5,042 nt of DNA. Origin: Lachnospiraceae bacterium. Its GTDB lineage: Bacteria > Bacillota > Clostridia > Lachnospirales > Lachnospiraceae. The stretch covers positions 1-5,042 of the forward strand of contig CAAFNG010000027.1 in the NCBI GenBank assembly GCA_900764225.1, read 5' to 3'. Positions within the stretch are counted from its first letter, which is position 1, and each line of letters begins with the position of its first letter. The position numbers and the translations under genes are program-made. The notes beneath the pieces are model-generated. The model saw only the letters and a list, made by a program, of their open reading frames with translations. It was not told where the DNA came from and made no database searches. This document shows positions 1 to 5,042 of the stretch, piece after piece.

Positions 1-7
1 CTTTGAC

Positions 8-36
8 ATTATACCCTTTTCTTGCACTTTTTCCAA
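8..36 (-). promoter_or_regulatory. Sigma-A-type promoter pointing out of the window
   Basis: On the minus strand a TTGGAA -35 box (31-36) and a perfect TATAAT -10 box (8-13) are separated by exactly 17 bases. Transcription would start at about position 1 and run leftwards into sequence outside the window. It lies downstream of the 123-aa gene, so the next gene to the left probably has its own transcript. The -35 box matches the consensus at 4 of 6 bases. Confidence 0.55.
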
Positions 37-99
37 TATATTTTATGTATTTTTCTCGATTTTTCGGAGTTTTTTTGTGCAAACTATGCAAAAATAATT

Positions 100-471
100 T
101 TACTGTTTATCATTCATTCCGTCGGATATACCTTCCTGCATCTTTTCTTTTACAGGTTCCGGAACATCGATCAACTTAAAACGATAAAAAATTCCATAAA
201 TATAAGTCACACCCCGGATGTCGCCCAGCGCCTTGGGACGATCGACCATAGTACCTTTCTCTTTAATATTGCGATAAGCCATGCGTACAGAACTCCACGC
301 CAGACTTTTGCTGTTCTTTCGCCGGTCGATCCAAAGCTCTTTCGTGTAGATTCCGTTTCTTCCTTTTTTCAGAGTATAAGTAAAATCCAATCCGGAATAC
401 GTCTTAAACGAAACTCCCTGAAATGCAATAATACGCTCCCAGAGATCCTCCTCCGAAACTATTTCTTCCAT
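100..471 (-). CDS. Uncharacterised 123-aa cytoplasmic protein
   Basis: I do not recognise a named function. The protein has 123 residues, no signal peptide and no membrane segment, and is rich in basic and aromatic residues. The middle reads as alternating beta and helical stretches: a 'DFTYTLKKGRNGIYTKEL' strand region (about residues 29-46), a basic RRKNSK segment (50-55), a helix with SVRMAYRNIKEKG (61-73), then a 'PKALGDIRGVTYIYGIFYRF' core (79-98). From memory, small proteins with an FTY..KG / RK.KS / AY / PK.LG / YIYPIF-like layout occur in Lachnospiraceae, usually annotated hypothetical; this is recollection, not a search. The start was chosen because GGAGG lies 9 bases upstream (481-485). 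An in-frame ATG at 558 would add 29 residues but has no ribosome binding site and lies at the expected transcription start. No terminator with a U-tract is visible downstream. Confidence 0.72.
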   Translation of the reverse strand: MEEIVSEEDLWERIIAFQGVSFKTYSGLDFTYTLKKGRNGIYTKELWIDRRKNSKSLAWSSVRMAYRNIKEKGTMVDRPKALGDIRGVTYIYGIFYRFKLIDVPEPVKEKMQEGISDGMNDKQ

Positions 472-566
472 CTGCAATTTCCTCCCTGTCTTTTGTAGGC
501 AAAAATAGTTGTCCAACTTAAAAATAATATTCTCCTGAGATACTGCTAATCGCCACATTTTGTTTC

Positions 567-595
567 ATGATAGCACGAAAACATCCCTCTCACAA
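567..595 (-). promoter_or_regulatory. Promoter of the 123-aa gene
   Basis: On the minus strand TTGTGA (590-595) and TATCAT (567-572) are spaced by 17 bases. The -10 box is preceded by TGC, which makes an extended -10 element. The predicted start is near 560, giving a leader of about 90 bases before the ATG at 471. This supports the downstream start over the in-frame ATG at 558. Confidence 0.55.
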
Positions 596-784
596 GTCCA
601 CATTGCGTCCCATATTCCATAAAAAGCTGGCATGTCACTGTCACACCATAGCCCGCAACCTGTTTTTTTGATGCACAGGAATCATATAATAACTGATTTC
701 GCACCATAACTCACTTTTTTTATTATTGGACACTCTGTATTCAACACATCCTACAGTAGAAAATCTATTTCCCAGATGTTATAC

Positions 785-790
785 TATAAT
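785..790 (+). promoter_or_regulatory. Candidate -10 box for the pseudouridine synthase gene
   Basis: This is a perfect TATAAT on the plus strand, 76 bases before the chosen ATG at 867. No convincing -35 hexamer lies 15-18 bases upstream and no TGn extension precedes it. The second TATAAT at 685-690 is an equally weak alternative. Confidence 0.25.
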
Positions 791-866
791 AATCCGTCAG
801 ATGAAACATACTCATACTTTGAACGCAGAATCTTATCTGGCACTACAGAAAAAGGAACTTATTTTT

Positions 867-1751
867 ATGCAGAGAATCATCACCTACACCATCAAGCCTG
901 AAGATTCAGGAATCCCTATTCTTACTTTTCTTCGAAAAAACGGTTTTTCCAAGCACATACTGACCACCATGAAGCGTGCTGACCATGCCATTCTTCTTAA
1001 CGGAGAACCGGTTTTTGCAAGGACACTTCTCAACGAACATGATGTTCTACGCATTCTCGTTCCGGAAGAGACCGGTCCGGAGGAACCTATTATTCCTGTA
1101 AAAATCCCTCTGAACATTCTCTATGAGGATGAAGACATCCTGGTTTTGAATAAGCCAGCCGACATGCCGGTTCATCCTTCTGCCGGAAACTACGAGAACA
1201 CACTGGCTAACGGTGTGGCCTGGTATTATAAGCAGCAGGGAAAAACTTTTGTTTACCGCTGCATCAATCGCCTGGACCGTGACACCACCGGTGTTCTTGT
1301 TCTGGCTAAAAATCCTTTAAGCGGCGCGCTTCTCTCCGCCCAGATGAAACAGCGCCAGATCCGGCGCACTTATCTCGCGCTCACTGACGGAATCCCTCCG
1401 GAAAAGGGGACAATTTCCGCGCCTATCGCAAGAATGGACGACTCTGTAATTACCAGAGAAGTAAACTTCGAAAAAGGAGAAACTGCAGTGACGCATTATG
1501 AACGGCTTGCAGTCAGCAACGGCTATTCCCTGGTAGAACTTCATCTGGATACCGGCCGTACACATCAGATCCGTGTGCATATGAAATACATTGGTTGCCC
1601 TCTTCCCGGTGATTTTCTCTATCATCCGTTTTTTGACAAAATCAAGCGCCAGGCACTCCATTCTTTTCAGTTGGAATTCACACATCCAATAACCGGAAAA
1701 CCTTTGTGTTTTCTTGCCCCTGTACCAGAAGATTTCCAAAAGGCATTTTAA
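867..1751 (+). CDS. RluA/RluD-family RNA pseudouridine synthase
   Basis: The enzyme isomerises uridine to pseudouridine in structured RNA, usually 23S rRNA; the target site cannot be read from sequence. At 294 residues it is the usual length for Gram-positive RluD-like proteins. Residues 1-70 form an S4-like RNA-binding region (RKNGFSKHILTTMKR near 23-37, then LLNGEPV). The catalytic domain spans about 80-285: LNKPADMPVHPS at 94-105, the signature INRLDRDTTGVLVLA at 133-147 with catalytic Asp137, and RTHQIRVH at 231-238. Asn134 replaces the more usual His, which the family signature allows. The start at 867 was chosen because AAGGA lies 10 bases upstream (852-856) and the S4-like fold begins directly after it; the in-frame TTG at 726 and ATG at 801 lack such a site. 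The gene appears monocistronic and converges on the motor operon. No plus-strand terminator with a U-tract was found. Confidence 0.93.
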   Translation: MQRIITYTIKPEDSGIPILTFLRKNGFSKHILTTMKRADHAILLNGEPVFARTLLNEHDVLRILVPEETGPEEPIIPVKIPLNILYEDEDILVLNKPADMPVHPSAGNYENTLANGVAWYYKQQGKTFVYRCINRLDRDTTGVLVLAKNPLSGALLSAQMKQRQIRRTYLALTDGIPPEKGTISAPIARMDDSVITREVNFEKGETAVTHYERLAVSNGYSLVELHLDTGRTHQIRVHMKYIGCPLPGDFLYHPFFDKIKRQALHSFQLEFTHPITGKPLCFLAPVPEDFQKAF

Positions 1752-1762
1752 CCTCTTAATAT

Positions 1763-1803
1763 AAAAAGAAGCCCCGAACAGCTTCCACGCTATCCGGGAC
1801 TTC
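1763..1803 (-). terminator. Rho-independent terminator of the motor operon
   Basis: Read on the minus strand, 1803-1789 pairs with 1782-1768 in an uninterrupted 15-bp stem containing three G-U wobbles, with a 6-base GTGGAA loop. TTTTT follows at 1767-1763. It begins 8 bases after the stop of the ZorB-like gene. On the plus strand the wobbles become A-C mismatches and no T-run follows, so it acts for the leftward operon rather than for the converging pseudouridine synthase gene. Confidence 0.88.
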
Positions 1804-1811
1804 CCAACACT

Positions 1812-2918
1812 CTATTCTTTCTTCTTATCCGCCGAACTTTTCCCAGTGCTCTCACTATCTGCACTATCCGGGCTATCGGCGCTCTCTGTCTTCTGATCCC
1901 CCTGCATGATCTTATTCAGCTCCTGGATCATCTCCTCATCCTTCAGCCGGAACTTCACCTCCACACGCCTGGACGCATCCTTATCCACATTACCATCCGC
2001 ATCCAGAACAGGATCCGCCATAGAATGACCATTTACGGTAAGACAATCCTGCAGCTCCTGAACCTGCGTATCCTTTAAAAAATCCCCCTCAATATTCAAA
2101 AGATACTGTGCCACTGCAAGCGACCTCCTCTGAGACAGCTCCAGATTATAGCTGTAGTCTCCATCCGTATCTGTATAACCATCAATAATGATTTCACCCA
2201 GATACTTCTTATAGGAATCATTCAAAAGAACCTTACAATATGTCGGCAGTACCATGGACAACGTCCGTTTACCGGAATCCGTCAATTCAGCCTGGTCATA
2301 GTCAAACATAACATTTGCATTCAGTGTCAGCGCACCCGTCTGTGAATCAATATCCACATTCAGATTCTTCTTCGCAAATTCCTTTTGCAGCGCTTCTACA
2401 ACCTCAGCCTTCACACCAATAATCTTATCGATCTGCTGCTGCTGAGACTCCAAAAGCTCCGTTTTCTCATCCAGTGACGACTGCTGTTCTTCCAGCTTCT
2501 CTTTCTGGGAAGACAGCTTCTTCTGCTGCTCTTCCAGTTTTTTCTGTTGCTCCTCAAGAGTCTTCTGCTGTTCTTCCAGCGTTTTCTGCTGATTCGTAAG
2601 CCGTTCTGCCAGAGACGACAACTCTTTATCCTGGGATTCGATTTTCTCATCCTGGGACTTGATCTGCTCATCCTGGCTCTTCAAAGTCCCCGCCTGTTCA
2701 TCAAGCGCATTCTGTTTTTCAAGAAGCTCCTCCGTATATTTCTCCTGAAGAGCAATTTTTTCATCCCGCTCCTTCAGGCTGTCATTATAACTCTTCTGCG
2801 CCTGAAAAAGAGTCACACACATGATCAGAACAAAAAGAAGCAAAACACCTGCCATCATATCTGAATAGGAACGCCAGATGTTAAATCCTCCATCTTCTGG
2901 CCTTCGTTTTTTGTGCAT
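1812..2918 (-). CDS. MotB/ZorB-like stator subunit with OmpA domain and long coiled coil
   Basis: This is the predicted peptidoglycan-anchored partner of the upstream channel protein. Of 368 residues, 1-14 are a basic cytoplasmic start. One membrane helix covers about 20-40 and is preceded by WRSYSD; Asp20 sits where MotB, TolR and ZorB carry their ion-binding Asp. Residues 64-168 are a charged coiled coil of regular heptads with Leu/Ile and Gln as core residues. An OmpA-like domain spans about 195-327, with GYTDTDGD (247-254), NLELSQRRS (258-266) and SRRVEVKF (316-323). Asp250 and Arg265 match by spacing the pair that binds diaminopimelate in OmpA domains. The tail (about 343-368) is Ser/Asp/Lys-rich and probably disordered. 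E. coli ZorB is far shorter, mainly because it lacks this coil. ATG 2918 is preferred because GGGGAG lies 8 bases upstream; TTG 2921 would add one residue. It starts 46 bases after the channel gene and ends at a terminator. MotB, GldM and generic OmpA roles are alternatives. Confidence 0.9.
   Translation of the reverse strand: MHKKRRPEDGGFNIWRSYSDMMAGVLLLFVLIMCVTLFQAQKSYNDSLKERDEKIALQEKYTEELLEKQNALDEQAGTLKSQDEQIKSQDEKIESQDKELSSLAERLTNQQKTLEEQQKTLEEQQKKLEEQQKKLSSQKEKLEEQQSSLDEKTELLESQQQQIDKIIGVKAEVVEALQKEFAKKNLNVDIDSQTGALTLNANVMFDYDQAELTDSGKRTLSMVLPTYCKVLLNDSYKKYLGEIIIDGYTDTDGDYSYNLELSQRRSLAVAQYLLNIEGDFLKDTQVQELQDCLTVNGHSMADPVLDADGNVDKDASRRVEVKFRLKDEEMIQELNKIMQGDQKTESADSPDSADSESTGKSSADKKKE
2415..2708 (-). 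repeat. Degenerate 21-bp (heptad) tandem repeat in the ZorB-like gene
   Basis: Residues 71-168 divide into 14 seven-residue units of the form x-(L/I)-x-x-Q-x-x with no skip. The most regular block is residues 113-133, where TLEEQQK occurs twice and is followed by KLEEQQK (2520-2582). At DNA level the three units differ at synonymous positions, for example GAA/GAG and CAG/CAA. This suggests old repeats held by protein-level selection rather than recent slippage. A second family of units (xIKSQDE-like) covers residues 78-98. Confidence 0.85.
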
Positions 2919-2926
2919 CAATACTT

Positions 2927-2932
2927 CTCCCC
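2927..2932 (-). promoter_or_regulatory. Ribosome binding site deciding the ZorB-like start
   Basis: GGGGAG on the minus strand lies 8 bases before the ATG at 2918 and 5 bases before the in-frame TTG at 2921. The spacing and the stronger codon favour the ATG. It sits in the 46-base gap between the two operon genes, which shows no terminator or promoter. Confidence 0.75.
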
Positions 2933-2964
2933 TTTATTGTCTCAACTCAAAAGTCTCCCAACTC

Positions 2965-4629
2965 TTATTTATTAAAGAAGCCAAAACGCCCTTTCTGAAC
3001 CACCTTGGTCATCTCACGGATACTTCTCTCGATCTCATCCAGCAGAGCCTCCTGTCTCGCACCCTGACCATCCAGAAGATCCTCCAGACTGTCAAGCTTC
3101 TCTTTAAGCTCCTGAGCTCCCGCACCGCTGCCATATCCCCATGGCTGGCCTGCGACCAGATGAATATCCCGATTATTTTTCGCAGTTTTAATCTCAGAAA
3201 GCAGTCTGCGTACCTCATCCAGTGTAGCGCTGACCATTTTCTGGCTCTCCGTAAATTCGTTCATCTTAATTTCAAAATTCTCGATCATTTTTTTATCTTC
3301 ACGGAGAAGCTCTGCACTGATCTTATTCGAATCCGCTGCCGTTTTCATACCTTCAGCCGCACTGTCCACATACTGCCGCATAGACTCATTGCAGGACTTC
3401 CACAAAGCAGAAGACTCTTTTTCATTCTCATGCATATGCTCGGCAAGCTTCTCATAATCCCGCTTCTGAAGCTGCTGGATCATCTGATTATCACGCAGGA
3501 TGCGGTCCGCAGTCTTCATATACTTACTCTGCATCTCATTGATTTCTTTGATTGCATCCTTCATCGCACGTTCCTGCTTCGTGAAAGTTTCACTCAGCTG
3601 GCTGCTCATCGTCTTGTAAAGCTCCGATGTGTATTCCGTGTTGTCCTTCTGTGCTTTCTTAAGTTCAGCCAGCGCATCATTAAAATCCTCGAACTGCATC
3701 TGGAACGATCCATGCATCTCACTTAAAAATGTGTCCAGAATCTCACGGATCGCATCCTGCTGCCCTTTCGTTACAGACGCAGTAAGCACATCCAATGAAT
3801 CATTCATCTTCTGAAATGTAGGTGTGATCACCTTCTCAAAGCTGTCCGCCATCTGCACGGAAAACTGTTCTGCCATCTGTTTCATAGCCTCTGTCTGTGT
3901 TTTCTGACTGGAAACAAGAAGATTCCAGGATTCATTCTCCGCTGTCGGCAGAACCAGTGCATGAAAACGATCCAGAAAATCCTGCATAGCCTGTGACATG
4001 GATGAATAACCGCTCTTCATTCCAAAAGTGTACACCACCGACAGTGCAACACCATAAATCGAGGTAAGAAACGCAACCTTGATTCCATCTACAAGTGCCG
4101 ATACCGAGCTGGTCATCACCTCATAATCTGTAGGCTGAAAATTCTTCAGCCCCCACACAAGACCGATAAATGTACCAAGGATACCAAGGCTTGTAAAAAT
4201 ATCCGGAGCCATCTCCAGCAGTCTCTTATGAATATGAACATCCACATCTTCAATATTCACAAAATCCTCCACCTCAGCGATTCCCTCTTCTGTCCGGCTG
4301 ATACTGTCCACAAAATCATCCATTTTTTTGTCCAGATAACGATCACCGAAAATTCCTCTCAGCTGACCGATCTCTTCTTTTCTGGCTCTTCCCGGAAGCT
4401 GAAATACCTCTGTGATCTCCGCTGCTCCGTGCTTCAGAGCCGCTGTAAGATTCTCCATCCGATACAAGCCGGCAAAAAGTCCTACAGCATATATGATCAC
4501 CATAATTCCAAGAAATGTAAAATTATAAAACAATACATTTCCGGAACCCTTACCCACATAAGCAGTAAGAGTAGCTGCTGCCACGGCCACAACCAGAAAC
4601 AGCACTGTATTCATAAACTTTTTTCCCAT
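2965..4629 (-). CDS. MotA/TolQ/ExbB-family ZorA-like channel subunit with long cytoplasmic tail
   Basis: This is the predicted ion-conducting subunit of a two-protein motor; in MotA/ExbB/ZorA relatives five copies surround two copies of the MotB-like partner. Of 554 residues, membrane helices lie at about 7-25, 33-54, 141-162 and 180-203. A cytoplasmic loop of about 85 residues lies between helices 2 and 3, as in MotA. Helix 3 carries TSLGILGTFIGLVWGL (146-161) and helix 4 DGIKVAFLTSIYGVALSVVY (181-200), the Gly/Thr-rich signatures of the MotA_ExbB family. Residues 205-545 are a long charged, mostly helical tail with no further membrane segment, broken by a Gly-rich stretch (GQPWGYGSGAG, 494-504) before a final helix and an aromatic end, GRFGFFNK. 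Long tails mark ZorA rather than TolQ or ExbB. The start at 4629 has GGAGG 6 bases upstream. The partner gene follows after 46 bases. I see no zorC, zorD or zorE homologue nearby. Confidence 0.9.
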   Translation of the reverse strand: MGKKFMNTVLFLVVAVAAATLTAYVGKGSGNVLFYNFTFLGIMVIIYAVGLFAGLYRMENLTAALKHGAAEITEVFQLPGRARKEEIGQLRGIFGDRYLDKKMDDFVDSISRTEEGIAEVEDFVNIEDVDVHIHKRLLEMAPDIFTSLGILGTFIGLVWGLKNFQPTDYEVMTSSVSALVDGIKVAFLTSIYGVALSVVYTFGMKSGYSSMSQAMQDFLDRFHALVLPTAENESWNLLVSSQKTQTEAMKQMAEQFSVQMADSFEKVITPTFQKMNDSLDVLTASVTKGQQDAIREILDTFLSEMHGSFQMQFEDFNDALAELKKAQKDNTEYTSELYKTMSSQLSETFTKQERAMKDAIKEINEMQSKYMKTADRILRDNQMIQQLQKRDYEKLAEHMHENEKESSALWKSCNESMRQYVDSAAEGMKTAADSNKISAELLREDKKMIENFEIKMNEFTESQKMVSATLDEVRRLLSEIKTAKNNRDIHLVAGQPWGYGSGAGAQELKEKLDSLEDLLDGQGARQEALLDEIERSIREMTKVVQKGRFGFFNK

Positions 4630-4682
4630 GATCTGCCTCCCCTTTTTCTATTTTCGAAAAAAGTTTTCTTTTGTTCCATACT

Positions 4683-4691
4683 ATCATAACA
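4683..4691 (-). promoter_or_regulatory. Candidate extended -10 promoter of the motor operon
   Basis: TGTTATGAT on the minus strand is an extended -10 element whose hexamer matches 5 of 6 consensus bases. It lies 54 bases before the ATG at 4629 and just downstream of the hairpin after feoA. An overlapping alternative is TTGTTT (4701-4706), 17 bases, TAGTAT (4678-4683). Neither has a strong -35 box. A 10-bp palindrome, TTTTCGAAAA (4651-4660), lies in the leader between promoter and ribosome binding site. Confidence 0.35.
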
Positions 4692-4706
4692 TCATTCCCA
4701 AAACAA

Positions 4707-4743
4707 CAGAAAAGGACAATTCTCGTCAAAAGAATTGTCCTTT
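4707..4743 (-). terminator. Hairpin terminator between feoA and the motor operon
   Basis: A perfect 13-bp inverted repeat (4711-4723 and 4731-4743) encloses a 7-base loop. On the minus strand it starts 16 bases after the feoA stop, and the stem ends in TTTT, continuing as CTGTTGTTTT. The U-tract is interrupted, so termination may be incomplete. On the plus strand only TTT, within the stem, precedes CAGGC. Confidence 0.65.
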
Positions 4744-4759
4744 CAGGCACTGATATTTC

Positions 4760-4972
4760 TCATACTTTTATACGACAGGCTGCATCATCACTGATCAGGA
4801 TCCTGCGTCCCTGCACACCGACAATCACACCTCCAAGTATCCGGCTGATCACCTGTATGGTCTTTCCCTCACTGACATTGTATTGTCTGATCTGTTCCAT
4901 CGTTTCCGGCATTCCCGTCATCCATTTAACCGTATAGCTCTCGCCTGCATTTGTCTCATTTAACGACTGCAT
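4760..4972 (-). CDS. feoA: FeoA-family small SH3-like protein
   Basis: FeoA proteins are small cytoplasmic SH3-like partners that support the FeoB ferrous iron transporter. This one has 70 residues, slightly shorter than usual. It follows the domain layout: SLNETNAGESYTV at 3-15, a central region ending in NVSEGKTIQVIS (32-43), then GGVIVGVQGRRILI (47-60) and DDAACRIKV (62-70). The usual basic RRRL segment before the central turn is replaced by ETMEQIRQ, so it is a divergent member. The ATG at 4972 has GAGGTG 5 bases upstream (4978-4983). No feoB is visible: downstream is a hairpin and the motor operon, and upstream the contig runs into adapter 28 bases beyond the start. It could be a second FeoA of a tandem pair or a stand-alone copy. 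No Fur or DtxR site can be judged in so short a leader. Confidence 0.78.
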   Translation of the reverse strand: MQSLNETNAGESYTVKWMTGMPETMEQIRQYNVSEGKTIQVISRILGGVIVGVQGRRILISDDAACRIKV

Positions 4973-5000
4973 ATGCTCACCTCTTTTTTATGTTTCATAC

Positions 5001-5042
5001 CTGTCTCTTATACACATCTCCGAGCCCACGAGACGTAGAGGA
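5001..5042. other. Illumina Nextera adapter and index (sequencing artefact)
   Basis: Positions 5001-5019 read CTGTCTCTTATACACATCT, the 19-base Tn5 mosaic end used in Nextera libraries. Positions 5020-5034 (CCGAGCCCACGAGAC) complete the read-2 adapter. The last eight bases, GTAGAGGA, match a standard i7 index (N712, from memory). This is untrimmed read-through at a contig end, not genomic sequence or a real transposon. Confidence 0.97.

Larger units (their letters stand above)
472..866. other. Divergent intergenic region
   Basis: This 395-bp stretch separates the leftward 123-aa gene from the rightward pseudouridine synthase gene. It is AT-rich and holds the extended -10 promoter of the left gene. 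On the plus strand there are two perfect TATAAT hexamers (685-690 and 785-790), neither with a recognisable -35 box. A direct TGTCAC repeat sits at 633-644. The synthase frame stays open leftwards to a TTG at 726 and an ATG at 801, but neither has a ribosome binding site. I see no RNA gene or further protein gene here. Confidence 0.6.

Noticed and set aside
3..49. TTGACA at 3-8 on the plus strand as a promoter
   Set aside because: No -10 box lies at 16-18 bases; the same region makes a much better promoter on the minus strand.
55..77. Small hairpin followed by seven T on the plus strand (CTCGATTTTTCGGAG then T-run)
   Set aside because: The stem is only about 5 bp with a bulge, and no plus-strand gene precedes it in the window, so it is not supported as a terminator.
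22..498. Open frame of 158 codons on the plus strand opposite the 123-aa gene
   Set aside because: No ribosome binding site and a Phe/Leu-rich translation without recognisable features; the minus-strand gene has a promoter and a strong ribosome binding site.
633..644. Direct repeat TGTCAC-TGTCAC upstream of the 123-aa gene promoter as an operator
   Set aside because: It is short, lacks dyad symmetry and lies about 40 bases upstream of the -35 box; this could easily arise by chance.
726..866. N-terminal extension of the pseudouridine synthase from TTG 726 or ATG 801
   Set aside because: Neither start has a Shine-Dalgarno sequence, the extra residues match no family feature, and ATG 867 has AAGGA at good spacing directly before the S4-like region.
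1263..1307. Asn in place of His before the catalytic RLD motif of the pseudouridine synthase
   Set aside because: The RluA-family signature permits Asn at this position and the catalytic Asp is intact, so this is normal variation.
2878..3726. A 282-codon open frame on the plus strand opposite the two motor genes
   Set aside because: It overlaps both minus-strand genes and their gap, has no ribosome binding site, and its Leu/Phe/Ile/His-rich translation is what antisense of Glu/Lys/Gln-rich coding DNA gives. The minus-strand proteins show clear domains.
5001..5019. Tn5-like transposon end
   Set aside because: The 19-base mosaic end is immediately followed by commercial adapter and index sequence, so it comes from library preparation rather than a mobile element.

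Overview
The window is a 5 kb contig end from a low-to-moderate GC Gram-positive bacterium, most likely a clostridium of the Lachnospiraceae type. This rests on strong GGAGG-type ribosome binding sites, a clostridial-looking RluD-family enzyme and a small FeoA; I have no species-level evidence. The last 42 bases (5001-5042) are not biological: they match the Illumina Nextera transposase adapter followed by an 8-base index, so genuine sequence ends at about 5000.

Layout, left to right. A promoter at 8-36 on the minus strand points out of the window. A 123-aa uncharacterised protein (100-471, minus) has its own extended -10 promoter at 567-595. A roughly 400-bp divergent intergenic region follows, then an RluA/RluD-family RNA pseudouridine synthase (867-1751, plus). 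This converges on a two-gene minus-strand operon that ends in a strong terminator (1763-1803). The operon encodes, in transcription order, a MotA/ExbB/ZorA-like ion-channel subunit with a cytoplasmic tail of about 350 residues (2965-4629) and a MotB/OmpA/ZorB-like subunit (1812-2918). Upstream of the operon, on the same strand and separated by a 13-bp perfect hairpin, is a FeoA-like gene (4760-4972) whose own upstream context is cut off by the adapter.

The main interest is the two-gene motor. It has the core of a 5:2 ion-driven rotary unit: four membrane helices plus a long tail in one protein, and one membrane helix with a conserved Asp plus a peptidoglycan-binding OmpA domain in the other. 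It resembles ZorA/ZorB of the Zorya anti-phage system, but no zorC, zorD, zorE or other effector is visible on either side. The ZorB-like partner also carries an unusual insert between its membrane helix and its wall-binding domain: 14 consecutive heptads with Leu/Ile at one core position and mostly Gln at the other. It could be an orphan envelope-anchored motor or mechanosensor, or a Zorya-like module whose other parts lie elsewhere; the sequence does not decide between these.
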